Below, piece after piece: positions 46,911 through 56,228 of a stretch of DNA of 64,000 bases. The notes under the pieces are model-generated. The model was not told the origin of the DNA. It did no database searches and was given only the letters and a program-made list of their open reading frames with translations. Numbering within the stretch: the stretch's first letter is position 1; the number at the start of each line of letters is the position of its first letter. This DNA is from a beta proteobacterium MWH-UniP1 (GTDB lineage: Bacteria > Pseudomonadota > Gammaproteobacteria > Burkholderiales > Burkholderiaceae_A): NCBI GenBank assembly GCA_036362785.1, contig CP143625.1:931401-995400 (forward strand), written 5' to 3'. Both the position numbers and the translations under genes were made by a program.

Positions 46911-47573
46911 ATGGCGTTGGTGATGTTTGATTTAGACGGCACGCTTTTGGATACGGCCGGTGAAATCGCGGAATCCACGAACAGAACACTTGCTGACTAC
47001 AAAAAACCAACGGTCAGCGCCCAGCAGGTCCGCGACTGGATTGGCCATGGCACCGGCTGGCTGATGCGCCGGGCCTGGACAGAAGTGGCCGGCGAACCAG
47101 ACGCTGCCCAGTGGCCGGTGGTGATGTCGACCTTCATTGCCCACTATTACGACTGCGCCGGCACCGACAGCCAGCCTTATCCCGATGTGCTCACTACCCT
47201 GGCCGAGCTAAAGCGCTTGGGGGTCAAACGGGCCATTGTGACCAACAAGGAAAGTCGCTTCACCACGCGAATCTTGGAGCGCCATGGTCTGGCCGATCTG
47301 TTTGATGCGGTGATCTCTGGGGATACCTATCCGGTGAAAAAGCCGGACCCCACGGTTATTTACAATTGCATTCATGATCTGGGTGAAAGCAGCGCAGAGA
47401 GTCTTTTTGTTGGCGACTCGTCGATTGACATCGCTACCGCCAAGGCTGCTGGCGTCACCTGTTGGGCGGTGCCTTATGGCTACAACATGGGTCAGCCGAT
47501 AGAGAAGTCCGCGCCGGATCGCATCGTGCCAACGATTAAAGACGTACCGAATTACTTTAAGGGGCTTGCATGA
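46911..47573 (+). CDS. gph: Phosphoglycolate phosphatase (HAD family)
   Basis: A 220-residue HAD hydrolase with nucleophile motif [10 protein letters not shown] (residues 5-14), IVTNKESRF (motif II), the lysine in YPVKKPDP, and [15 protein letters not shown] (motif IV). In cbb operons (as cbbZ) it removes 2-phosphoglycolate made by RuBisCO's oxygenase reaction. An ACAGGAG ribosome site precedes the ATG. Its stop overlaps the pgk start (ATGA). Confidence 0.92.
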   Translation: MALVMFDLDGTLLDTAGEIAESTNRTLADYKKPTVSAQQVRDWIGHGTGWLMRRAWTEVAGEPDAAQWPVVMSTFIAHYYDCAGTDSQPYPDVLTTLAELKRLGVKRAIVTNKESRFTTRILERHGLADLFDAVISGDTYPVKKPDPTVIYNCIHDLGESSAESLFVGDSSIDIATAKAAGVTCWAVPYGYNMGQPIEKSAPDRIVPTIKDVPNYFKGLA

Positions 47574-48751
47574 AGTTTTTAAGAATGACCGATCTTCCCT
47601 TGGCAGGAAAAAAAGTATTTATTCGTGCCGATTTAAATGTGCCGCAAGACGATGCCGGCAACATTACCGACGACACACGTATTCGCGCTTCGGTGCCTGC
47701 GATTGAGCATGCGCTCAAGCAGGGCGCCGCCGTGATGGTGACCTCGCATCTGGGCCGGCCAACCGAGGGTGAATTCAAACCCGAAGATTCTCTGGCGCCG
47801 ATTGCTGCGCGGCTTGCCCAGATTCTGAATCGCAAAGTGCCGTTGATCTCGAACTGGGTCGATGGTGGGTTTTCAGTTCAACCCGGTGAAGTGGTTCTGC
47901 TTGAAAACTGCCGGGTGAACAAAGGCGAGAAGAAAAACGACGAGACGCTGGCCAAAAAGATTGCGGCACTGTGTGACATTTATGTCAACGATGCCTTTGG
48001 CACCGCGCATCGCGCCGAGGCCACCACCCACGGCGTTGCGAAATTCGCACCAGTCGCCTGTGCAGGGCCACTGATGGCAGCAGAGCTCGATGCACTTGCT
48101 GCGGCATTGCACGCACCAAAGCGGCCGTTGGTCGCGATCGTGGCGGGCTCCAAGGTCTCCACCAAACTGACCATTCTCAAGTCGCTCGCTTCCAAGGTGG
48201 ATCAACTGATTGTGGGGGGCGGGATTGCCAATACCTTCCTGTTGGCCAAGGGCTTTCCGATTGGTAAATCTTTGGCAGAACCAGATTTGGTCAACGAGGC
48301 AAAAGAGATTATCGCCATGATGGAGGTCCGTGGCGCCGAGGTGCCGATTCCTGAAGACGTGGTGGTGGCCAACGAATTCTCGGCCCAGGCCCGTGCAAAC
48401 AAAGTGGCCGCCAATGCGGTAGCAGCCGATGACATGATTCTGGATATTGGTCCCAAAACAGCTTCCCGTCTTGCGACCATTATTTCTAATGCCGGCACGA
48501 TTGTTTGGAATGGCCCAGTGGGTGTGTTTGAGATCCCGCAGTTTGCGGGCGGCACCAAAATGTTGGCCGCAGCCATTGCCCATTCGCCGGCCTTCTCGAT
48601 TGCGGGCGGCGGCGACACCTTGGCCGCCATTTCGAAGTTTGATATTGCCGCGCAGATTGGTTACATCTCAACAGGTGGCGGTGCCTTCTTAGAGTTCCTC
48701 GAGGGCAAGGTGCTTCCTGCGGTGGAAGTGCTGGAGTCGCGTGGCGCTTGA
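47570..48751 (+). CDS. pgk: Phosphoglycerate kinase
   Basis: The kinase phosphorylates 3-phosphoglycerate to 1,3-bisphosphoglycerate in CO2 fixation and glycolysis in reverse. The 393-residue two-domain protein shows [15 protein letters not shown] (about 14-28), SHLGRP (about 59-64), the hinge and [25 protein letters not shown], and the nucleotide-binding GGGDTLAAI and [13 protein letters not shown]. It is embedded in the cbb operon between gph and cbbY, overlapping both. Confidence 0.97.
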   Translation: MKFLRMTDLPLAGKKVFIRADLNVPQDDAGNITDDTRIRASVPAIEHALKQGAAVMVTSHLGRPTEGEFKPEDSLAPIAARLAQILNRKVPLISNWVDGGFSVQPGEVVLLENCRVNKGEKKNDETLAKKIAALCDIYVNDAFGTAHRAEATTHGVAKFAPVACAGPLMAAELDALAAALHAPKRPLVAIVAGSKVSTKLTILKSLASKVDQLIVGGGIANTFLLAKGFPIGKSLAEPDLVNEAKEIIAMMEVRGAEVPIPEDVVVANEFSAQARANKVAANAVAADDMILDIGPKTASRLATIISNAGTIVWNGPVGVFEIPQFAGGTKMLAAAIAHSPAFSIAGGGDTLAAISKFDIAAQIGYISTGGGAFLEFLEGKVLPAVEVLESRGA

Positions 48752-49436
48752 TTGGTCCCTGTATCGTGCCGTTTTATTTGATGTAGACGGCACGATCGCC
48801 GAGACCGAGGGCGAAGGCCATCTGCCGGCCTTTAATCAAGTCTTTCAAGAATTCGGTCTTTCCTGGCGCTGGAGTGCCAGCGATTACGCGCAGTTACTGT
48901 CGATTACGGGCGGTGCGGAGCGCATGCTGGCCTTTGCCCGCAGCATTAACGATCCAATGCTTCAGAGTGCGTCTGGGCAGGCCAAAATTTCGCAGATGCA
49001 TCAGCGCAAAAATGTGCTTTATGCCGAGCGGCTGAATTCGGGGCTGCTGCGTCCACGGCCCGGCTTTGTCGAGCTTGTTCAAAAAATTCTTGCGGCCAAT
49101 CTGGATTGGGCAGTGGTCACCACCACCAGCCGCGCCAACTGGGACTCCTTATGGACAAAGGTCATCTGCCCGGTTGCTACATTGCCGCCACCAAGCGTGG
49201 CGATTTGTGGTGAAGATGTGAGTCTGAAAAAACCGGACCCAGAGGCGTATCGTCTCGCGCTAACCAGGCTGGGCCTGCGCCCAGAGCAGGCTCTTGCCAT
49301 CGAAGACTCACCGAACGGATTGATGGCGGCGCGTGGTGCTGGCATTGATACCGTGATGGTACGCAGTCAATTTTTTGCAGAGGCCGACGCCACCGGTGCA
49401 AAGCACGTTGTGAGCGAGCTTACCGAGCTGCTCTGA
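48741..49436 (+). CDS. cbbY: HAD hydrolase CbbY
   Basis: A 231-residue HAD phosphatase with [15 protein letters not shown] (residues 13-27; the EGEGH element is typical of CbbY), VVTTTSR (motif II), [10 protein letters not shown] (motif III) and [15 protein letters not shown] (motif IV). CbbY proteins of red-type systems dephosphorylate xylulose 1,5-bisphosphate, a misfire inhibitor of RuBisCO. The start is GTG at 48741, overlapping the end of pgk by 11 bases. It is the last gene of the operon; no strong terminator is seen in the 56-base gap that follows. Confidence 0.93.
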   Translation: MALDWSLYRAVLFDVDGTIAETEGEGHLPAFNQVFQEFGLSWRWSASDYAQLLSITGGAERMLAFARSINDPMLQSASGQAKISQMHQRKNVLYAERLNSGLLRPRPGFVELVQKILAANLDWAVVTTTSRANWDSLWTKVICPVATLPPPSVAICGEDVSLKKPDPEAYRLALTRLGLRPEQALAIEDSPNGLMAARGAGIDTVMVRSQFFAEADATGAKHVVSELTELL

Positions 49437-49492
49437 TCCACTGAAGTGACAGCGCTTACAAGAGAACACAACCATGCAGTAAAACGGCTGAC

Positions 49493-50863
49493 TTAAATGG
49501 GCGGCTGGCGCTTGCGTCGTGCTGTGAGATAGGCATAGAGGCCAATGGCAATCACCGGGACCGACACCAGGCCGACAATTTCGGGATCGGCTGCTGCAAC
49601 GCCGACTTCCTTTAGACCCTTTGCTACATATTGCAGCAGGCTTGTGGCGTAATAGGTCATCACAATGATCGATAGGCCTTCCACCGTCTGCTGAAGCCGC
49701 AGTTGTAACTTGGCGCGACGGTCCATGCTGGCCAGCAGGGCCTGTTGTTGTGATTCGTTAACAAATTCAATGCGGGTTTTCAGGATCTGGGTGGTGCGCG
49801 AAATGCGATCCGACAGATTGCCCAAGCGACGCACGGTCCAGCGGCAGGTGCGCATGGCCGGCTCAAAGCGGCGATCCATAAAAGTGTTGAGCATCTGCAC
49901 CCCTGGAATGGTGGTCTCGTGCATCTCGGCAAGCGAGCGCTTCACCAGTTCGTGGTAGGCCTCGGCTGCGGTAAACCGCAGGCCGTTGGCCGAGATCCAG
50001 CCTTCTACTTGTGCAGCAAGCGCTGAGACATCGCCCAGCAATTGCGCATCAATACTTAAATCAATCGCGGTGTTTTTCTGGGCGGCTGCGATTTTTTCCG
50101 AGACTTTGGCCAGCTCCATTTCGGCAGCCCGCAATGGTCCTGCAAGTGCCTTGGCGTTGGGCAGTGCGAGTAAGGCCATCATGCGATAGGTTTCTACATC
50201 GATCAGGCGTTGAATAGCGCGGCCGGCCTGACGGCTGCCGATATCCACACCACGCACAATCATCTGCACAAAACCGGCGTCGTCCAACATCAAATCGGTC
50301 CACAGCTGGGCGTTTTGGTTGGATGTGATCACGCTGCCCACCACGGTGTTGCCCCGAAAACGTTTGGCGACTTCATAGGCATCGGGGTAGGGCGGCGCAT
50401 TTTCCAACACAATATCCACGGCCATGATGCGCTGGCCGGTGAGCTCATTTAGGCTTTGGCCGGCTGTTTTTTCCATCAATTGGCCGGCACGCTCGAGCAC
50501 CTCGGTTCGGCTGGCAAATGATGTTGCGCTGGTCTGCTGTGCGAACAATGTGATAACCACAAACTCACCATGCATTTCCCACTTCAGCAGGATTCGGCTG
50601 GGCTCTGGCGCAAGCTCCAAGACACGGATGGATTGGTTATGGGCGGTTCCCTGGTGGACGACAAAGCCTGCGCTTGCTTTATCGATCCAGGTGGTGTGCT
50701 GACGGCGGCTAATCGCATCCAGCACAAAGACCTGGCTAATCACGCGTTCATTGGACCAAAGCGCAATTGGTGGGCGCGCATGGATCTCGTTGTGGAGGGC
50801 GTAACGCTGGGGGTGGTCCGAGCGAATGTCTTGGCTTGATCCGGTGGCTGGGGTAGTGGTCAT
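49493..50863 (-). CDS. DUF3422 family membrane protein
   Basis: A 456-residue protein of the DUF3422 type, recognised by the N-terminal RYALHNEIHARPP and the later GSVITSNQNAQLWTDLMLDDAGFVQ. The body is largely helical and soluble. Two hydrophobic segments near the C-terminus (IIVMTYYATSLLQYVA and LVSVPVIAIGLYAYL, about 405-450) anchor it in the membrane. The function is unknown. It starts two bases downstream of the thioredoxin-like gene and runs towards the cbb operon. Confidence 0.82.
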   Translation of the reverse strand: MTTTPATGSSQDIRSDHPQRYALHNEIHARPPIALWSNERVISQVFVLDAISRRQHTTWIDKASAGFVVHQGTAHNQSIRVLELAPEPSRILLKWEMHGEFVVITLFAQQTSATSFASRTEVLERAGQLMEKTAGQSLNELTGQRIMAVDIVLENAPPYPDAYEVAKRFRGNTVVGSVITSNQNAQLWTDLMLDDAGFVQMIVRGVDIGSRQAGRAIQRLIDVETYRMMALLALPNAKALAGPLRAAEMELAKVSEKIAAAQKNTAIDLSIDAQLLGDVSALAAQVEGWISANGLRFTAAEAYHELVKRSLAEMHETTIPGVQMLNTFMDRRFEPAMRTCRWTVRRLGNLSDRISRTTQILKTRIEFVNESQQQALLASMDRRAKLQLRLQQTVEGLSIIVMTYYATSLLQYVAKGLKEVGVAAADPEIVGLVSVPVIAIGLYAYLTARRKRQPPI

Positions 50864-50865
50864 GG

Positions 50866-51282
50866 TTAGGGTTTCAATTTAAGTCGAGTCTGCGCGGATT
50901 GAATCTTTTCTTCAAGGTAAACCGCGTAATAATCCCGCGATGCATAGCCCACCAAGGGCTCGCTGGTCGGTTTTGCGTCGAAGTCGAGCATGACTAAAGT
51001 GGGCGTGAGTTTTAACTGATATCGACTGCCCCATTCTTTAACGGTCAATCGGGTGCCGTTGGGAAAATCAATGGGAGCGCGGCTATCCACGTCAAATTCC
51101 ACCACCATCAGCCGTGGCGTCGCGTTGGAACGCATCCTTGGGCTGAGCTGCTCTTTTTTAATCGCAATGCAAAAGGGGCAGTGCTCCGATGTGTAGAGTG
51201 CCGCGATCATGATCTGCTCGGTCTTGGCCTTGGTAATGGCCTTGCTGATGTCGGCTGCAGCGAAATAAATGTCTTGGGCCAA
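50866..51282 (-). CDS. SoxW-like thioredoxin-fold protein
   Basis: A 138-residue thioredoxin-like protein with active site CPFC (C35, C38) and cis-proline in LTPTLVML. Thioredoxins beside sox genes (SoxW) help keep Sox cysteines reduced in the periplasm, but here no signal peptide is seen, so periplasmic action is uncertain. It is divergent from soxR across a 186-base gap rich in palindromes, so it may share sulfur regulation. Confidence 0.72.
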   Translation of the reverse strand: MAQDIYFAAADISKAITKAKTEQIMIAALYTSEHCPFCIAIKKEQLSPRMRSNATPRLMVVEFDVDSRAPIDFPNGTRLTVKEWGSRYQLKLTPTLVMLDFDAKPTSEPLVGYASRDYYAVYLEEKIQSAQTRLKLKP

Positions 51283-51364
51283 GCTTGCGTCCTTGGGTGG
51301 TCGAATTTGCGTGAATCTAATTGAGTCTAACGTGCGCGTTTTACGGGGCGATATCTAGCGCCCA

Positions 51365-51406
51365 TTTGGGGCGCCCAAAGCTTACTGACTTTTTGGTCAA
51401 AAAGTC
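51365..51406. repeat. Two palindromes in the gap between the SoxW-like gene and soxR
   Basis: TTTGGG-GCG-CCCAAA (51365-51379) and GACTTTTT-N4-AAAAAGTC (51387-51406) are perfect inverted repeats. They could be regulator sites for the divergent genes; the second lacks the T-run of a terminator. Confidence 0.45.
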
Positions 51407-51431
51407 TTGTGCGCCGCGTCACGACTGGTTC

Positions 51432-51460
51432 TTGACTATATGCTTACATAAGCATATTGT
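51432..51460 (+). promoter_or_regulatory. soxR promoter with embedded SoxR operator candidate
   Basis: TTGACT (51432-51437) and TATTGT (51455-51460) are 17 bases apart. Between and over them lies the perfect palindrome ATATGCTTA-CA-TAAGCATAT (51438-51457). A repressor bound there would block RNA polymerase directly. Transcription would start at about 51467, next to the soxR ATG at 51469. Confidence 0.75.
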
Positions 51461-51468
51461 CGCGAACC

Positions 51469-51843
51469 ATGGGAGCTATTAAAACAACGCAGGGGTCGAT
51501 CAACCCCTTTGATCCAGCCCGCGCGGCAATGCCGCCAATAGACGCTGCAGATCCTGCCTTATCTGCGGTTTTTGAAAAGGCATCGGCGTACTTTTCTTTG
51601 CTTTCAGAGCCTTCGCGACTGCGGATCATCCAGGCCATCTGTCACACCGAGTGTTCGGTCCAGGAAGTTGTCGAGCAGACCGGCCTGCCACAGCCCAATG
51701 TCTCGCGTCATTTGGCGCTGCTGCATCGTTCGGGTGTTTTGTCTCGCCGCCGTGCTGGCACATCGGTTTTTTACAAGGTCTCTGATTCGACATTGACTGA
51801 TTTGTGTCGTCTGGTTTGTGTACGCATGGCAGGGGGGCAGTAA
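51469..51843 (+). CDS. soxR: ArsR-family repressor of the sox cluster (SoxR-like)
   Basis: A 124-residue winged-helix regulator (core about 30-110: FSLLSEPSRLRIIQAI, VVEQTGLPQPNVSRHLALLHRSGVLSRRR). Known SoxR/BigR-type repressors sense reactive sulfur through cysteines; here candidates are in HTECSVQ (about C61) and the C-terminal CRLVC. The start ATG at 51469 has no ribosome site and lies only a few bases from the predicted transcription start, so the mRNA may be leaderless. It is the first gene of the sox cluster. The name soxR here is the sulfur-oxidation repressor, not the redox sensor of E. coli. Confidence 0.85.
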   Translation: MGAIKTTQGSINPFDPARAAMPPIDAADPALSAVFEKASAYFSLLSEPSRLRIIQAICHTECSVQEVVEQTGLPQPNVSRHLALLHRSGVLSRRRAGTSVFYKVSDSTLTDLCRLVCVRMAGGQ

Positions 51844-51918
51844 TTGCCCGGAAACACGGTTTCATCAGGTTTTTAAAAGAGTTCAACAAGTCAACACCAC
51901 AACTCTGGGGAGGGTTGG

Positions 51919-53274
51919 ATGTCTAACGAAGTAAAAAAATCAGGCCGCCTGATCAAGGCTCCTGAAAACTTCCTGACCAAGGAAGATGTGAAAAACCCGG
52001 CGCTGATGCGGCGCAAGTTTCTGGCGGCATCGGTCTCTTCGGCGGCAGCCTCCATGGCAGCCCTGGGGCTGGCGAGTGGTTCACGCAGTGCCCAGGCCGC
52101 TGTCGGCCAGGGTGACCCCAATATTTTGAATCTGCCGGCGCATTCCACGGGCCTGGGGATGCCGGTTGCGGCCAACCCTTATGGCATGCCGTCGCAATAC
52201 GAAAAAGGATTGCAGCGCCGCGAGAGCCCTGGTCTAACGCGTGTGTCAGCGGCATCAGTGGCCTTTACTCCCTTGCAAGGCACCTTTGGCATCATCACGC
52301 CAAGCGGTCTGCATTTTGAACGTCATCACCAAGGCTGGTGGGATATCGATCCCAGTAAACACCGGTTGATGGTGATGGGCATGGTGAAGAACCCCAAGGT
52401 CTACACCATGGATGACATCATGCGTCTGCCATCGGTCTCGCGTATTCATTTTATTGAGTGCGGCGCGAATACCGCCATGGAGTGGGGCAATGTGGCCGTG
52501 CCCACGGTGCAATATTCCCACGGCATGGTGTCGTGCAGTGAATTCACCGGCGTGCCGCTGAAAGTGTTGTTGGACGACTGTGGCATCGACATGAAGCAGG
52601 CCAAATTTATTTTGGCCGAGGGCGCCGACGGATCGGGCATGACCCGCACCATTCCATTGGATCGTGCCCTAGATGATGTCATCGTGGCCTATGGCATGAA
52701 TGGCGAAATGCTGCGCCCAGAAAACGGTTATCCCTTGCGTCTTGTGGTGCCGGGTATTCAGGGGGTGTCGTGGGTGAAGTGGCTGCGTCGTATTGAAGTG
52801 GGTGACCAGAAGTGGGCCGCCAAAGACGAGGCCATTCATTACATTGATCTCATGCCCGACGGTCTGCATCGTCAATACACGGGAATCCAGGAAACCAAGT
52901 CGGTCATCACCACGCCATCGGGTGGGCAGACCCTGCTTGATAAGGGGTTCTACAACATCAGTGGCCTGGCATGGTCGGGCCGCGGCAAGATTAAGCGTGT
53001 TGATGTGTCGGTGGATGGTGGCCGAAACTGGCGCACCGCGCGGCTTGAGACGCCGGTGCTCACCAAGGCCTTTACTCGTTTCAATATCGACTGGGTCTGG
53101 GATGGCGGACCCGCCATTTTGCAATCCCGTGCGCAAGACGACACGGGTTACGTACAGCCCAAACTGAATCAATTACGTGAAGTCCGTGGCACACGTTCGA
53201 TCTATCACCAGAACGCGATTCAGTCATGGAAAGTTGCCGAAAACGGGGAGGTGAGCAATGTTCAGGTTTACTAA
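51919..53274 (+). CDS. soxC: Sulfite dehydrogenase-like molybdenum subunit SoxC
   Basis: SoxC with SoxD removes six electrons from the sulfane sulfur bound to SoxY, so thiosulfate goes fully to sulfate. It has 451 residues with a twin-arginine signal (RRKFLAASV, about 31-39). The oxidoreductase molybdopterin domain includes HFIECGANT and the conserved cysteine region MVSCSEFTGVPL, followed by a C-terminal Mo-co dimerisation domain (RVDVSVDGGRNWRTA). The ribosome site GGGGAGGG precedes the ATG. It overlaps soxD by 17 bases. Confidence 0.95.
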   Translation: MSNEVKKSGRLIKAPENFLTKEDVKNPALMRRKFLAASVSSAAASMAALGLASGSRSAQAAVGQGDPNILNLPAHSTGLGMPVAANPYGMPSQYEKGLQRRESPGLTRVSAASVAFTPLQGTFGIITPSGLHFERHHQGWWDIDPSKHRLMVMGMVKNPKVYTMDDIMRLPSVSRIHFIECGANTAMEWGNVAVPTVQYSHGMVSCSEFTGVPLKVLLDDCGIDMKQAKFILAEGADGSGMTRTIPLDRALDDVIVAYGMNGEMLRPENGYPLRLVVPGIQGVSWVKWLRRIEVGDQKWAAKDEAIHYIDLMPDGLHRQYTGIQETKSVITTPSGGQTLLDKGFYNISGLAWSGRGKIKRVDVSVDGGRNWRTARLETPVLTKAFTRFNIDWVWDGGPAILQSRAQDDTGYVQPKLNQLREVRGTRSIYHQNAIQSWKVAENGEVSNVQVY

Positions 53275-54418
53275 ATCAGCCAGGCTCATGTCGTCGTCGG
53301 CGCTTGCCGCAGTCATGGTGTCAGGCGCCCTGTTATCGGGTGCTGCATTGGCCCAGGGAAAGCCCAATCTGGCTGGTATTGGCCGCACCGCAACGCCTGC
53401 TGAGATCAAGGCATGGGATATTGATGTTCGTCCAGACTTTAAGGGCTTGCCTGCAGGCTCGGGGTCTGTGGCCAAGGGCCAAGATGTCTGGGAGGCCAAG
53501 TGCGCTTCCTGCCATGGCGTGTTTGGTGAGAGCACTGAAGTCTTCACGCCGATTATTGGCGGCACGACGAAAAAAGATATTGAGACTGGCCGTGTGGCCA
53601 ATCTGACCCGGCTGGACTTTCCCCAGCGTACGACCATGATGAAAGTCGCCACTGTGTCGACGCTGTGGGACTACATCAACCGTGCCATGCCCTGGACGAA
53701 CCCGAAGACCCTGACCACTGAAGAAGTCTATTCGGTGGTGGCCTACATTCTGAATTTGGCTGAAGTCGTGCCCGAGAATTTTGTCCTGTCGGATAAAAAT
53801 ATCGCGGAAGTCCAAAAACGAATGCCCAACCGCAATGGCATGACGGAAAAGCATGGGCTCTGGGATGTAAAAGGCAAGCCTGATGTGCAAAACACGTTGT
53901 GCATGAAGGACTGCCCAACCACGATGAAGGTCTCATCAAGTCTGCCAGCCTCGGCGCGTGACGCCCACGGCAACTTAATGGAGCAACATCGTCCGATTGG
54001 TCCGGCACGTGCGATTGACACCTCTAAACCAGGCGCCACGCCAGGGCCGACTTCGGCAGCACCCGCAGCACCCGCAGTCTCTGCAGCACCAGCTGCTACT
54101 GCCGTGGCTGCTGCACCGCCAGCAGCCACACCGGCTGCTGGCGGTGCAAAGCCCGCTGCGGGCCCAAGTGGTGCCGATATCGCTAAGCGTAATAACTGTG
54201 TGGCCTGTCATGCACCGGCGGCCAAACTAGTGGGCCCATCGTGGGCAGATATTTCGAAGAAGTACAAAGGGGATGCGAAAGCGCCCGCCATGCTGGCCCA
54301 AAAGGTTAAAAATGGTGGCGTGGGCACATGGGGACCAATACCAATGCCCGCCAACTCCGCAGTGAAGGACAATGAACTAGCTGCCGTTGTGCAGTGGGTT
54401 CTTGATGGTGCCAAGTAA
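53258..54418 (+). CDS. soxD: Diheme cytochrome c SoxD
   Basis: The electron-accepting partner of SoxC. It has 386 residues with a Sec signal peptide (cleavage near GAALAQG), a first c-heme domain with CASCH (about 82-86) and a second CVACH near residue 314. An alanine/proline-rich linker of about 50 residues (SAAPAAPAVSAAPAA and onward) joins them. It accepts electrons from the molybdenum centre and passes them to the respiratory chain. The second heme domain has the compact cytochrome c form with a methionine in PMPANS. Confidence 0.94.
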   Translation: MFRFTKSARLMSSSALAAVMVSGALLSGAALAQGKPNLAGIGRTATPAEIKAWDIDVRPDFKGLPAGSGSVAKGQDVWEAKCASCHGVFGESTEVFTPIIGGTTKKDIETGRVANLTRLDFPQRTTMMKVATVSTLWDYINRAMPWTNPKTLTTEEVYSVVAYILNLAEVVPENFVLSDKNIAEVQKRMPNRNGMTEKHGLWDVKGKPDVQNTLCMKDCPTTMKVSSSLPASARDAHGNLMEQHRPIGPARAIDTSKPGATPGPTSAAPAAPAVSAAPAATAVAAAPPAATPAAGGAKPAAGPSGADIAKRNNCVACHAPAAKLVGPSWADISKKYKGDAKAPAMLAQKVKNGGVGTWGPIPMPANSAVKDNELAAVVQWVLDGAK

Positions 54419-54458
54419 CCACTCGGCATTGATTTTTTAGACAAGAGGAGAAGTCACA

Positions 54459-54926
54459 ATGAGTATTTCACGTCGTTCCGTGCTCAAGGCGGGTGGTGGT
54501 GCAGCGGTCTATACGGCCCTGGCATCGATGGGTTTTTTTGCAGCCAATCCCGCGCTGGCTGCCTGGAAAAAAGATTGGTTCGATACCAAGACCATGCCTG
54601 ACACCTTAAAGGCCATGGGCATCGCATCGGCGCCCAACAGTGCCGATATCGTGATCACATCGCCGGATATCGCTGAAAACGGTGCCGTGGTGCCGGTTGG
54701 CATTGCATCAAAACTGCCCAAGACCGAAATGATTGCGCTCTTGGTGGAAAAGAACCCCACCATGATGGCTGGTTTTTATGAGTTCACTGCTGACTCTCTT
54801 CCTGATGTGTCCATGCGTGTGAAGATGGGCCAGAGCTCAGATGTGATTGCGATCGTGAAGGCCGACGGCAAGTTCTTCATGGCCAAGAAAGAAATCAAAG
54901 TCACCCTGGGTGGTTGCGGCGGCTAA
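54459..54926 (+). CDS. soxY: Sulfur carrier protein SoxY
   Basis: SoxY carries the pathway intermediates covalently on the cysteine of its C-terminal swinging arm. The 155-residue precursor ends GGCGG, with C153 as carrier cysteine. The N-terminus has a twin-arginine signal (SRRSVLKAGGG) that co-exports SoxZ, which has no signal of its own. GAGGAG is the ribosome site. Confidence 0.97.
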   Translation: MSISRRSVLKAGGGAAVYTALASMGFFAANPALAAWKKDWFDTKTMPDTLKAMGIASAPNSADIVITSPDIAENGAVVPVGIASKLPKTEMIALLVEKNPTMMAGFYEFTADSLPDVSMRVKMGQSSDVIAIVKADGKFFMAKKEIKVTLGGCGG

Positions 54927-54988
54927 TTGGCCCCTTGCCCAACTCAGAATCACAGAACCGAACAAAGAAATAAGTTAAGGAGAATTAA

Positions 54989-55297
54989 ATGGCAGATCCA
55001 ATGCGTATCCGTGCCCGTGCTGCTGATGGTGTCGTTGACGCCCGTGTCTTGATGGCCCATGAAATGGAAACTGGTCAGCGTAAAGATTCCGCTGGCAAAC
55101 TCATCCCCGCGTGGTTTATTCAGGAAGTCACCTGCCAGCTTAATGGCAAGACCGTGATGTCGGCCCAGTGGGGTGCTGCAATTTCTAAAAACCCCTTCCT
55201 GCAATTCAAGGCCAAGGGCAAAGCCGGTGACAAGATCACGGTGACCTGGGTTGACAACCGGGGTGAGAAGCGTACCGACGAGGCAACGGTTGCCTAA
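54989..55297 (+). CDS. soxZ: SoxY partner protein SoxZ
   Basis: SoxZ forms the SoxYZ heterodimer and holds the carrier arm. It is a 102-residue beta-sandwich protein without signal peptide, beginning MADPMRIRARAADGVVDAR, with the family block LMAHEMETGQRKDSAGKLIPAWFIQEV. AAGGAG is the ribosome site. It follows soxY by 62 bases. Confidence 0.96.
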   Translation: MADPMRIRARAADGVVDARVLMAHEMETGQRKDSAGKLIPAWFIQEVTCQLNGKTVMSAQWGAAISKNPFLQFKAKGKAGDKITVTWVDNRGEKRTDEATVA

Positions 55298-55307
55298 TGT
55301 TGGGTGA

Positions 55308-55364
55308 ATCCGTCGGTTGAATTCGACGGATGTGTGAAGGGTGCCTTGGCTGTGCCAGGCACCC
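55308..55364 (+). repeat. Two hairpins between soxZ and soxA
   Basis: ATCCGTCG-N8-CGACGGAT (55308-55331) and GGGTGCCT-N10-AGGCACCC (55339-55364) are perfect 8-bp inverted repeats in the 111-base gap. The second is followed by only a short T-stretch, so partial termination or mRNA protection is more likely than a full stop. Confidence 0.55.
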
Positions 55365-55408
55365 GATGATTTTCTAAAACAGCTGTATCAAAAGTTTAGG
55401 AGACGAAC

Positions 55409-56212
55409 ATGTTTCAGTCAAAAGTGAAACGGCTCATGCTCGCATCTGTCCTTGGCGCATCTTTTGCCTTGCCTGCCATGGCCCAGACCGATGCTGAAAA
55501 AGCGATTGATCGCTACCGTGAGTTGGTGGCCGATGGCAACCCCGCAGAACTCTGGGAAGCCAAGGGGGAAGACCTGTGGAAGAAAAAGCGTGGGCCGAAA
55601 AATGCTTCGCTTGAAAAGTGTGACTTGGGCCTTGGGCCTGGTGTGGTGAAGGGTGCCTATGTCTCCTTACCCCGTTACTTCGAAGACACCAAAAAGGTGC
55701 AAGACCTTGAAACTCGACTGGTAACTTGCATGGACCAGCATCAGGGCATTAAAGCCAAAGCGGCAGTCTATGATCGTGATGATCACAAAGACATCATCTC
55801 GCTGGTGGCTTGGATTGCATCGGAATCCCGTGGTATGCCAGTCAATGTGCCGGTTTCTCATCCCGAGGAAAAGCGGATGTATGAAATGGGCAAGCGGATT
55901 TTCTTTTACCGTGCCGGCCCCTATGACTTTGCCTGCGCCACCTGCCACGCCGAAGATGGCAAGCGGATTCGCCTGCAGGGCCTGCCGAACTTGACTCAGA
56001 ATGAGCCAGCAGGAAAAGCCTTCACATCATGGCCGGCCTATCGTGTGTCGAACTCCCAGCTCTGGCCCATGCAAAAACGATTGGAAGACTGCTTCCGTCA
56101 GCAGCGATTCCCCTATGTGGAGTTTGGCTCGGATGTGACCATCGCCCTGTCCAGCTACATGGGTGTCACTGGTAAAGGCCAAAAATCTCTGGCCCCCACC
56201 ATCAAGCGCTAA
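55409..56212 (+). CDS. soxA: Cytochrome c SoxA (L-cysteine S-thiosulfotransferase subunit)
   Basis: SoxAX couples thiosulfate to the SoxY cysteine, the first step of the pathway. It has 267 residues with a Sec signal peptide (cleavage near AMAQTD). The C-terminal heme domain has CATCH (about residues 174-178) and RLEDCF, whose cysteine is the cysteine-persulfide heme ligand. The N-terminal domain has lost its heme motif and keeps a cysteine pair (KCDLG and VTCMDQ), as in single-heme SoxA. A GGAGA ribosome site precedes the ATG. Confidence 0.95.
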   Translation: MFQSKVKRLMLASVLGASFALPAMAQTDAEKAIDRYRELVADGNPAELWEAKGEDLWKKKRGPKNASLEKCDLGLGPGVVKGAYVSLPRYFEDTKKVQDLETRLVTCMDQHQGIKAKAAVYDRDDHKDIISLVAWIASESRGMPVNVPVSHPEEKRMYEMGKRIFFYRAGPYDFACATCHAEDGKRIRLQGLPNLTQNEPAGKAFTSWPAYRVSNSQLWPMQKRLEDCFRQQRFPYVEFGSDVTIALSSYMGVTGKGQKSLAPTIKR

Positions 56213-56228
56213 TCAGGGAGACCAACAC

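Noticed and set aside
45991..47010. 339-residue open frame antisense to cbbP
   Set aside because: It lies entirely opposite a well-supported phosphoribulokinase gene, has no family resemblance and no ribosome site; it is a by-product of GC-rich codon use.
50866..51282. Thioredoxin-like gene called firmly as periplasmic SoxW
   Set aside because: The active site fits but no signal peptide is present, so only a SoxW-like label is given.
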